Part shown: positions 7,112 through 14,248 of the stretch, in pieces
How positions within the stretch are numbered: the stretch's first letter is position 1
Layout of the letters: every line of letters begins with the position of its first letter
Assembly (NCBI GenBank): GCA_033763635.1
Contig: JANRKG010000113.1
Location: forward strand, 1-15,256
Length of the DNA stretch: 15,256 bases
Reading direction: 5' to 3'
From: JANRKG01 sp033763635
GTDB taxonomy: Bacteria > Cyanobacteriota > Cyanobacteriia > GCF-001939115
Program-made: the position numbers and the translations under genes
The notes under the pieces: generated by a model
What the model was told of the DNA's origin: nothing
Database searches by the model: none
What the model saw: the letters and a program-made list of their open reading frames with translations, nothing else

Positions 7112-7915
7112 TCAGGGCAGAATGGCTCCCCGCAGATCTGCTGTGAGCAGGTCTGCGTCTTTTATCTCTGCGCCCCGCAAGTCTGCCCATCGCAGATCGG
7201 CTCCTTTGAGGAATGCATGGTTGAGAATCGCTTCTTGCAGGTTTGCCTTACTTAGATTCGCGCCTCTGAGATCGGTATGGCTGAGGTCTGCACCTTGCAG
7301 GTTTGCTCGAAATAAGTTGGCTCCTGCCAAGTGACCGTGAATCATCCGAGTCAGGGTGAGATCGGCCCGGGAGAGGTCAGTCCCCATCAGTTCCCCCTCA
7401 TACAGATTTGCACCTCCCAAATTCGCGCCGCTCAGGTTCGCGCCAATCAACATCCCTTCACTGAGATCCGATCGCCGTAAATCTGCATCACTCAAATCGG
7501 CCCGCCGGAGATCAGCCCGCCGTAACTCCGAGCCAATCAGGTTTGCGCCACTGAGATCGGTCCCGCGCAGTACGGCCCCGCGCAAGTCCGCCCCAATCAA
7601 ATTGGCCTGTTTGAGATTTGCCCCTCGCAAATTCGCTCCCAGCAAACTTGCATCGACCAGATCCGCTTCTGCCAGAATCGCATCGATCAGGATGGCTTTG
7701 GTTAACTGAGCATGGCTGAGATTTGCCTGACGCAAATTCACGGCGGTTAATTGGGCTACAGAGAGGTCCGCTCCCTTCAAATTCACGCCCACCAGATCGA
7801 GATGCCGTAGATCCGCTTCCCTTAAATCTGGAACACTCAAGAATTGATAGGTCCGCCACTCCAGCCATTGCACCACCCCTGCCCGTAAGTGGGCGAGGTG
7901 CTCCTGATTCGCCAT
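7112..7915 (-). CDS. Pentapeptide-repeat protein
   Basis: This 267-residue protein is built almost wholly of tandem A(D/N)LXX pentapeptides from about residue 30 to the C-terminus, e.g. GANLRGANLKQANL, RADLRRADLSDADL, WADLRGAEIKDADL. Such repeats fold as a right-handed quadrilateral beta-helix. The first 30 residues (MANQEHLAHLRAGVVQWLEWRTYQFLSVPDL) are not repeats and look like a helical cap. There is no signal peptide, so a cytoplasmic location is likely. Its partner is unknown; some relatives mimic DNA (gyrase binding), others act at membranes. It starts 3 bases after the ccmP stop, with a Shine-Dalgarno-like GGAAGGAA inside the end of ccmP, implying translational coupling. The many open frames on the opposite strand are by-products of the repeats. 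Confidence 0.92.
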   Translation of the reverse strand: MANQEHLAHLRAGVVQWLEWRTYQFLSVPDLREADLRHLDLVGVNLKGADLSVAQLTAVNLRQANLSHAQLTKAILIDAILAEADLVDASLLGANLRGANLKQANLIGADLRGAVLRGTDLSGANLIGSELRRADLRRADLSDADLRRSDLSEGMLIGANLSGANLGGANLYEGELMGTDLSRADLTLTRMIHGHLAGANLFRANLQGADLSHTDLRGANLSKANLQEAILNHAFLKGADLRWADLRGAEIKDADLLTADLRGAILP

Positions 7916-7918
7916 GTC

Positions 7919-8575
7919 TTATTCCTTCCGCGTCTCCTGACTGCTATTGTCCCCTTTAAAGTCTCGCCCAAACACCCCTTCGATCGCCGCCAGGGAAGCT
8001 GCATTTGCCACTTTAATCTCCGACTCTGGGCCTCCCAGATACATTCGCCCGAAGCTGCCAAAAGCTTGCACATCCAGAATATTGATCCGGGCTGCCTTCT
8101 CTGCTTCGTTGGCTGCTAAAGCCGCATAGGCCGCAGGTTCTACCTCCAACACATACAGCGTTTGCCCTGACAAGATCATATTGCCCCGGCGAAAGCGATT
8201 GATGAGTTGGGTCTGGTGGGGATCGATGCGGCGAATAATCTGGCTGGAAATGACCTTGGGTTTCAAACGCTCCCGTTCCTGCACCCCCAAAGCCTCTAAA
8301 ATGGCCGCCCCTGCCGTGTGGACCATCCCCTGATCACGGGCATGAATTTCCAGCAATCCATACAACCGCTCGACAATTTGCAGCCCTGGGCGAATCTGGG
8401 TCGCCTTCAGGGCTACATCCGTCATCCGGTTAATTTCGATTCCAGGTGAGATTTCAACCCACAGGGAGGCATCCCCTGGCAAGGGCAAGAAGCCAGGAGC
8501 AACCGTCCCCAGGTATGCTGCATACTGGGACTGAAGCCGATCGAGAAAAACATAGCTCCGCAGGTCAACGCCCAA
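7919..8575 (-). CDS. ccmP: Carboxysome shell protein CcmP (tandem BMC domains)
   Basis: CcmP is a double-BMC-domain protein that forms trimers (pseudohexamers) in the beta-carboxysome shell, stacking into a gated pore thought to pass larger metabolites. Identification rests on recalled sequence similarity (MGVxLRSYVFLD, LPGDASLWVEISPGIEINR, YAALAANEAEKAA-INIL, GSFGRxYLGG) and the 218-residue length, close to the 213 of the Synechococcus protein. The pore-gating pair E69-R70 described for CcmP falls at exactly E69 and R70 here (QIVERLYGLLEIH). Two BMC domains span about 5-100 and 105-205. The start is TTG at 8575, giving the conserved MGV; AGGGCGG overlapping the leuA stop could serve as ribosome site. 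It is a satellite copy: no ccmKLMNO genes are in the window. It is probably cotranscribed with leuA and the pentapeptide gene. Confidence 0.9.
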   Translation of the reverse strand: MGVDLRSYVFLDRLQSQYAAYLGTVAPGFLPLPGDASLWVEISPGIEINRMTDVALKATQIRPGLQIVERLYGLLEIHARDQGMVHTAGAAILEALGVQERERLKPKVISSQIIRRIDPHQTQLINRFRRGNMILSGQTLYVLEVEPAAYAALAANEAEKAARINILDVQAFGSFGRMYLGGPESEIKVANAASLAAIEGVFGRDFKGDNSSQETRKE

Positions 8576-8589
8576 TCGTGTTTGCCGCC

Positions 8590-10224
8590 CTATACTTCTG
8601 TACCGACTGAAGCAGGTTCCGCCCGAACTACCGCAGGAGCCGCCGACTCAGGCTGATTCAGCGTAGCATAAAGGCGATTCAGGGCATTGACATAGGCTTG
8701 AGCCGAAGCAACCACAATATCCGTATTCGCAGCATGACCGGAGAACACCCGCTCGTTGTACCGGAGCCGGATCGTCACCTCTCCGATCGCATCAATTCCC
8801 GCTGTCACCGACTGCACTGAAAACTCGATCAGATCGTTGGGAACATTCACCACCCGATTAATCGCTTTGTAGATTGCATCCACAGGCCCGGTTCCGATCG
8901 CTGCATCCGTTAACTCCGTTCCATCCGGGGTCCGAACCGTCACAGTCGCAGTGGGACAAGCCTGGTTGCCGCAGGACACCTGAACAAGGTGGAGATGGAA
9001 GAGTTCGGGCGTTTGCTGGATTTCATCGTTGACGATCGCCTCCAGATCCCGGTCAGAGACTTCCTTCTTCTTGTCTGCCAGTTCCTTGAACCGCAGGAAC
9101 GCCTTGTTCAAATCCTGCTCCGACAGGTCGTAACCCAGTTCCCGTAAGCGTGTCCGGAACGCATTACGACCAGAGTGCTTACCCAGCACGATCAGGTTAT
9201 CCGTCAACCCGATAGATTGGGCATCCATAATCTCATAGGTGAGGCGGTTCTTCAACACCCCATCCTGGTGAATCCCCGACTCATGGGCAAAGGCATTCGC
9301 CCCCACGATCGCCTTATTGGGTTGAACCAACATTCCCGTCAGGTTAGACACCAATCGGGAAGTCTTGTAGATCTGGCGCGTGTCAATGCGGGTGAGGGGT
9401 TCTTCCGAATCCACAGGCCGCCCCAGAAAGGAATTGAAATACTGGCGGCGCACATGGAGAGCCATCACTAACTCTTCCAGGGCCGTGTTTCCAGCCCGTT
9501 CCCCAATTCCATTAATGGTACATTCTAACTGCCGCGCCCCATTTTTAATGGCCTCCAGGAAGTTCGCAACTGCAACCCCCAAGTCATTGTGACCATGTAC
9601 GGAAATGATGACCTGGTCCACATTGGGCACATTTTCCTTAATGCCCCGGATCATTGCCCCAAACTCACTGTGCATCATGTACCCAACCGTATAGGGAATA
9701 TTAATGGTCGTGGCACCCGCAGCAATCGCCCGCTCTAATACCTGATACAGAAACTCCGGATCGGAACGAGCCGCATCCATCGGCGAGAATTCCACATCTT
9801 GCACGTAGCTCTTGGCAAGGGCTACCATTTCCCCTGCGATCTCCAACACTTCGGCCCGCGTTTTCTTTAACTGATATTCCAGGTGAATATCGGATGTGGA
9901 AATAAAGGTGTGAATTCGGGGATGGGCAGCGGGTTTCAGGGCTTCCGCTGCTGCCTGAATATCTGCGCGGATAGCTCGTGCCAAGCTACAAACCACAGGC
10001 CCATTTTCCTGACCGATCGCTTCTGCAATTTTCTGAACAGCCTCAAAGTCACCGGGGCTAGCATAGGCAAACCCTGCTTCAATCACATCAACTCCCAGTC
10101 GCGCCAGTTGCCGAGCGATCATCAGCTTTTCATCCACATTCAGGGTCGCGCCTGGGCATTGTTCGCCATCGCGGAGGGTAGTGTCGAAAATGATAATCCG
10201 GTCTGAACTGGCTTGCGTATTCAT
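8590..10224 (-). CDS. leuA: 2-isopropylmalate synthase
   Basis: LeuA condenses acetyl-CoA with 2-oxoisovalerate to 2-isopropylmalate, the first committed step of leucine synthesis. It has 544 residues with both modules: the HMGL-like TIM barrel with FDTTLRDGEQCPG (R18, D19), the metal ligands H210 and H212 in VHGHNDLG and N246 in GERAGNTALEE, AFAHESGIHQDGVL, and LGKHSGR; and the C-terminal LeuA dimer/regulatory domain from about 400 (GTGPVDAIYKAINR, SGHAANTDIVVASAQAYVNALN) that normally binds leucine for feedback inhibition. The last 20 residues are an Ala/Glu-rich tail. The regulatory domain separates it from homocitrate synthase. The next gene, ccmP, starts 14 bases after its stop. Confidence 0.96.
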   Translation of the reverse strand: MNTQASSDRIIIFDTTLRDGEQCPGATLNVDEKLMIARQLARLGVDVIEAGFAYASPGDFEAVQKIAEAIGQENGPVVCSLARAIRADIQAAAEALKPAAHPRIHTFISTSDIHLEYQLKKTRAEVLEIAGEMVALAKSYVQDVEFSPMDAARSDPEFLYQVLERAIAAGATTINIPYTVGYMMHSEFGAMIRGIKENVPNVDQVIISVHGHNDLGVAVANFLEAIKNGARQLECTINGIGERAGNTALEELVMALHVRRQYFNSFLGRPVDSEEPLTRIDTRQIYKTSRLVSNLTGMLVQPNKAIVGANAFAHESGIHQDGVLKNRLTYEIMDAQSIGLTDNLIVLGKHSGRNAFRTRLRELGYDLSEQDLNKAFLRFKELADKKKEVSDRDLEAIVNDEIQQTPELFHLHLVQVSCGNQACPTATVTVRTPDGTELTDAAIGTGPVDAIYKAINRVVNVPNDLIEFSVQSVTAGIDAIGEVTIRLRYNERVFSGHAANTDIVVASAQAYVNALNRLYATLNQPESAAPAVVRAEPASVGTEV

Positions 10225-10284
10225 GGGGATTTGATAGTTGAAAATAGAAACTAAGTATTATTCTAATGCCTGAGTTGATTTGGA

Positions 10285-10350
10285 CATCACGCAATCAGGT
10301 GATGGGAATGGGAAATGGGTCATAAAATCCTTGGGCGATTCCCCATTCCC
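10285..10350. other. Hairpins between labA-type gene and leuA
   Basis: Two small inverted repeats overlap here. CATCAC (10285-10290) pairs with GTGATG (10299-10304) within the leuA upstream region. GGGAATGGG (10304-10312) pairs with CCCATTCCC (10342-10350), which begins 9 bases after the end of the labA-type gene on the minus strand and may act as its terminator. The CATTCCC motif is also a common short repeat in cyanobacterial intergenic DNA. Confidence 0.4.
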
Positions 10351-10358
10351 TGTATCAA

Positions 10359-10874
10359 CTAATCACGCTTTTCAATCTCGTCACGAATGTCATTGAGGTC
10401 AATATAGCGATCGGTGGCGTTTCGTAACTCACGAGCGATCATACCTTCCGTTGAAACAACCGTGATATGGGTGTTTTTAGAGCGCAACAGTTCGATCGCC
10501 CGTTCAAAATCTCCATCCCCGCTGAAAAGAATTACGCGATCGTATTGTTCAACGGTATTAAACATATCAATAACAATCTCAATATCTAAATTGGCCTTCT
10601 GAGAATAACGGCCTGAATTATCGTCGTAATACTCTTTTAGAATTTTTGTGCGGACTGTATAACCTAGACTAATTAACGCATCTCGAAATCCTCGCTGGTC
10701 CTGGGGATCTTTAATTCCGGTATACCAAAAAGCATTAACCAGTGTTACATCTTCCCGTTTCGTAAAGTATTCCAGAACGCGCCTTGGATCAAAAAACCAA
10801 CCATTTTTTTGCTGGGCGTAGAACATATTGTTTCCGTCCACAAAAATTGAGAGACGGTTAATAGAGTATTGCAT
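10359..10874 (-). CDS. labA: LabA-type NYN (PIN-like) domain protein
   Basis: This is a 171-residue NYN-domain protein of the LabA/DUF88 family. The family has a PIN-like nuclease fold; LabA of Synechococcus elongatus shapes the amplitude of circadian gene expression downstream of KaiC, though a nuclease activity for it is not established as far as I know. Conserved acids that would bind metal are all there: D13 in FVDGNNMFYAQQ, D97 and D103 in KANLDIEIVIDMFN, D120 and D122 in LFSGDGDFERA. The end, MIARELRNATDRYIDLNDI, is typical of the cyanobacterial subgroup. It could equally be the LalA paralogue, so the symbol is tentative. It is divergent from the CHASE2 kinase across a long AT-rich gap and stands upstream of leuA with its own hairpin. 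Confidence 0.85.
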   Translation of the reverse strand: MQYSINRLSIFVDGNNMFYAQQKNGWFFDPRRVLEYFTKREDVTLVNAFWYTGIKDPQDQRGFRDALISLGYTVRTKILKEYYDDNSGRYSQKANLDIEIVIDMFNTVEQYDRVILFSGDGDFERAIELLRSKNTHITVVSTEGMIARELRNATDRYIDLNDIRDEIEKRD

Positions 10875-11029
10875 AGTAAATATAGACCTAAAATTTAGAG
10901 GCGATACACTAACTCGCTGCTAGTGCAGACAAGAAAAATTGCAACAATAATTGCAATAAAACTCTGCTAGAACCCTTATGAAATGAACTTTATTCGGTGG
11001 TTTTATCAGATGTAAATACAGACCAAAAT

Positions 11030-11106
11030 AGTAATATTCAACGAGTAATATTCAAGTGACAGTAGCAGTTAAAAGATTGCAATTACAATGACAGATTGCA
11101 ATTACA
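11030..11106. repeat. Two adjacent pairs of direct repeats
   Basis: AGTAATATTCAA (11030-11041, 11044-11055) and AGATTGCAATTACA (11074-11087, 11093-11106) are each perfect repeats with start-to-start distances of 14 and 19 bases. They lie 156-232 bases upstream of the labA-type start, on the promoter side. They may be duplicated binding sites or slippage products. Confidence 0.75.
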
Positions 11107-11564
11107 GATTAAAAAAAGCAGTCTTGTTGCGATCTTGTGCAACTAGTCTCCTACTTTCCTCTCCAAACAATAAAGCTCTGAACTATAAAGCTCTAAATGG
11201 CAACGGGGAAAAATTGGTTCCTGAGAATTTCCCTAAATGCTATATCGTGAGTGTTATGTCCGAATGACTCTATAGATTAGAGATTTTAAATAGGCCCTTA
11301 TAGACCTTTAATGTAAATATATACGAATTAATCATAATAGATTAATCACAATGGAGCATTTTACCTGATTTTTTAGCCTAATTTATCGCGTTGTTTTTCT
11401 GGCGATAGGTTCTGAAAACTACCCAAGTTGGAATTTCGGCAACTTTAGGTCTTGCATTTAGAGGGACTGAACGCCTGGGAATGTTGGGATTTATCATTGT
11501 GAAGTTGATTTTTTAGTCTATTCCATAACTCATCATTCTAGATATCTTCTAGATGCCTAACATA

Positions 11565-11600
11565 TGAAAAATTTTCAGGTTAATACATCAAAATTTTTCA
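11565..11600. repeat. 11-bp AT-only inverted repeat
   Basis: TGAAAAATTTT (11565-11575) is the exact reverse complement of AAAATTTTTCA (11590-11600), with a 14-base spacer, and is followed by a T-rich run. It lies 240 bases before the kinase start. It may be a weak plus-strand terminator or a protein-binding site; pure A/T content makes chance occurrence plausible. Confidence 0.4.
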
Positions 11601-11839
11601 ATTTTTTATTTTTGCAATAAGGACAGTTATAACGGAAAAGATAATTGTCTTAATTTTAATCCTTCCTCAGGCAGATTGAACCAACCCTCTTGGAGAAGCA
11701 GGGTTAATGAGAAAGGATCGCTTAAGAGATGGAAGCTATCAAGCCTATATAGTAGGCACATTTTGCGAATGGTAAGAGCCATTGGCTGAAGTTAGAAGTT
11801 ATAACTAGAACCCGTTCAGTCTTCTAGGATGAATCAAGC

Positions 11840-14248
11840 ATGATACCCAGGCTAAAGCAGTTGATTACAGGGCAAACCAGCCTCTCAACGCCTGCCCATA
11901 CACCTGCCCAGACAACAGGAACCAGTGTTTCCCGATCGCAACGCTCTTTAAACGGGTTGAGTTACTTGTTGACAGGGATATGGGCAACGATCGGCGGGCT
12001 TGCTGTTGTCTGGAATAGTGGCCTGATTCAGACGCTAGAGCGCCAGACCCAAACATTCATGATTGAACTCCGAGGTCCGGTGCCGCCCCCTCCGGATGTG
12101 GTGATTCTGGCGATCGATGAAGATTCCCTATCCCAGGAACAAAGCTATCGGGATGATCCCCAGAAGTTGGCTTACCTGGAACCCCTGCAAGCGTGGCCCT
12201 GGAAACGGGCAGCTTACGCCCAGGCGATTGAGCGCTTGATGGCAGCAGGGGCACGGGCTGTCGCCCTGGATATTATCTTTGCGACTCCCAGTAGCTATGG
12301 GCCTGAGGATGATGCCCGCTTCCAACAAACTCTAAAGAAATATGGCGATCGGATCGTCCTGGCGGCAAATTATGAAAATGTGGAAGGCCGTCAGGGAAGC
12401 TTGACCCAATTGACCTATCCTACCCCTGCATTTCGCTTAGACAATGTACGCATTGGCTCAATTAACTATTGGCCTGATGTGGACGGTCGGATTCATCAGT
12501 TAGGCAGTGAGTTTCCCAGACAGTTAGCTGCGCTCTATCCAGAGCAAGCTCCTGAAATCAAACAAATCACTGGGAATACCCCTTCCTTTGTTCAGGCTAC
12601 GCTCAAGGCGGCTCAATTACGCTACATCAACCCACAGGGGAATCAAATCTTTTACTATGGTCCGGCAGGAACCTTTGAACAAATCCCTTTCTGGCATGTT
12701 CTGGACCCCACAAACTGGAACACTTACTTGAATAAGGGAGAATATTTCAAAGATAAGGTGGTGCTGATTGGGGGGACAGCCCCAGAACTGCAAGATTTTC
12801 ATCCCGCCCCATTTTCCCGGAACTGGCGATACCCGGAACCCATGAGTGGTGTGGAGATTCATGCAAATGCGCTGGCAACTTTGCTAGAGGACCGTACCAT
12901 TCGAGAGGCAGTTCCCGACCTGCCCCGTCGAGGCTTGCTTGTGTTTCTGGGGTTACTAAGTACGGGGTTACTGTTGCGACAATTCAAGTTAGTCTGGGTG
13001 CGATCGGTCTCAACCTTGAGCATCCTGATTCTATGGGGAATCACAGGCTATGTCAGTCTGACCTATACCTATCTCTATGTGCCAACGGCTATTCCCCTCC
13101 TGGCAATCGTCTGCAACAGTTTATCTCAGGGGTTAATCAGCTCGATCAGTGAGCGGCGGGGCAAGGTACGCCTCCGTCAATCGCTACGGCAGTATGCTTC
13201 TTCCCCGATCGTGCAGGAAATTATCAGCCAGCATGATGACCTGCAAGATCTGGTGCAGGAACGGGAACAGGAATTAATGGGAGTCCGTTTAGGCGGACGC
13301 TACCGAATTGTGAAGGTGTTGGGGGCTGGGGGATTTGGGGAAACCTATATTGCGGAAGATAACCAACGCCCCGGCAATCCCCAATGTGTGGTGAAGCAGT
13401 TGCGGGCGGTCAACCATTCGAAGAACCCCCTACTGGCCCGACGGCTTTTTCAGAAAGAAGCAGAGACTTTGGAACGACTGGGCAAACACGATCGCATTCC
13501 CCAACTGCTGGCCTATTTCGAAGAAAATCAGGAATTTTACCTCGTGCAGGAGTTAATTGAAGGCCATCCCCTCAACCAAGAACTGCCTTTGGGTAAACAA
13601 ATTCCCGAAATGCGCGCTATTCAAATGTTAGAGGATTTGTTGGAAACCTTGAGTTTTGTCCATAGCCAGGGAGTCATTCATCGGGACATCAAACCGAGCA
13701 ATATCATTCGACGCAAAGCAGATAACGCGCTAGTACTCATCGATTTTGGAGCAGTGAAGGAAATCCGTACTCAACTATCTGATGGGGAGGACAAGCAACC
13801 CAGCCTCACGATTGGAATTGGGACACGGGGATATACACCTGTAGAGCAGACGATTGGCAACCCGCGTTTCAACAGTGATATCTATGCCCTTGGCATGACG
13901 ATCGTTCGAGCCTTAACGGGTCTCCCCCCAGACAAACTTCAGGAAGACCCTGACACAAACACGATTCTCTGGCAAGCTAGAGCAGTGGTTAGCGATGAAT
14001 TAGAAGCACTCCTGAGCCGGATGGTTCACCAGGATTTCCAAAAACGATACCAATCCGTCGCGGAAGTTCAATCAGATCTACAACCCCTAGTCAGTCGGTA
14101 CAACACCCCTCTACCTCTCATTGATTTGATGCAGTCCACCAATCCGGGAGAAACGTCTTCTCCGACCTTACCGATTGAGAATTCTGCGATCGCAACCGAG
14201 CATTGGATGCCTGAACCGGGATCTGACTCTACCTCTTTGGCCCCTTAA
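11840..14248 (+). CDS. CHASE2 sensor - serine/threonine protein kinase
   Basis: This is a membrane receptor kinase of 802 residues. Order: Ser/Thr-rich cytoplasmic N-terminus (1-37), TM about 40-58, extracytoplasmic CHASE2 domain about 65-350 (VVILAIDEDSL, AWPWKRAAYAQAIERLMAAGARAVALDI with the usual ALDI strand, VVLIGGTAPELQDFHPAP, MSGVEIHANALATLL), three TM helices about 364-432, a linker rich in Gln/Glu (445-480), then a Hanks-type kinase about 486-745. The catalytic core is complete: G-loop GAGGFGETY (495-503), K519, E540, HRDIKPSN with D616, DFG D635, and GTRGYTPVEQ in the activation segment. The tail is Pro/Ser-rich. The CHASE2 ligand is unknown. The ATG at 11840 follows AGGATGAATCAAGC. 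Its TAA overlaps the stop of the convergent repeat gene. Confidence 0.95.
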   Translation: MIPRLKQLITGQTSLSTPAHTPAQTTGTSVSRSQRSLNGLSYLLTGIWATIGGLAVVWNSGLIQTLERQTQTFMIELRGPVPPPPDVVILAIDEDSLSQEQSYRDDPQKLAYLEPLQAWPWKRAAYAQAIERLMAAGARAVALDIIFATPSSYGPEDDARFQQTLKKYGDRIVLAANYENVEGRQGSLTQLTYPTPAFRLDNVRIGSINYWPDVDGRIHQLGSEFPRQLAALYPEQAPEIKQITGNTPSFVQATLKAAQLRYINPQGNQIFYYGPAGTFEQIPFWHVLDPTNWNTYLNKGEYFKDKVVLIGGTAPELQDFHPAPFSRNWRYPEPMSGVEIHANALATLLEDRTIREAVPDLPRRGLLVFLGLLSTGLLLRQFKLVWVRSVSTLSILILWGITGYVSLTYTYLYVPTAIPLLAIVCNSLSQGLISSISERRGKVRLRQSLRQYASSPIVQEIISQHDDLQDLVQEREQELMGVRLGGRYRIVKVLGAGGFGETYIAEDNQRPGNPQCVVKQLRAVNHSKNPLLARRLFQKEAETLERLGKHDRIPQLLAYFEENQEFYLVQELIEGHPLNQELPLGKQIPEMRAIQMLEDLLETLSFVHSQGVIHRDIKPSNIIRRKADNALVLIDFGAVKEIRTQLSDGEDKQPSLTIGIGTRGYTPVEQTIGNPRFNSDIYALGMTIVRALTGLPPDKLQEDPDTNTILWQARAVVSDELEALLSRMVHQDFQKRYQSVAEVQSDLQPLVSRYNTPLPLIDLMQSTNPGETSSPTLPIENSAIATEHWMPEPGSDSTSLAP

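Larger units (their letters stand above)
10875..11839. other. 965-bp AT-rich gap with repeated short duplications
   Basis: I see no coding frame or known RNA. The left part carries several local duplications: AGTAATATTCAA at 11030 and 11044; AGATTGCAATTACA at 11074 and 11093; ATAAAGCTCT at 11170 and 11185; ATTAATCA at 11327 and 11341. The palindrome TTGCAA occurs at 10939, 10951, 11077, 11096 and 11612. A 15-base sequence TGATTTTTTAG(C/T)CTA recurs at 11366 and 11506. The region must hold the divergent promoters of the labA-type gene and the kinase. Confidence 0.55.

Noticed and set aside
7122..7709. Ser/Arg-rich plus-strand frames opposite the pentapeptide gene
   Set aside because: They are reverse readings of the A(D/N)LXX codon repeats.
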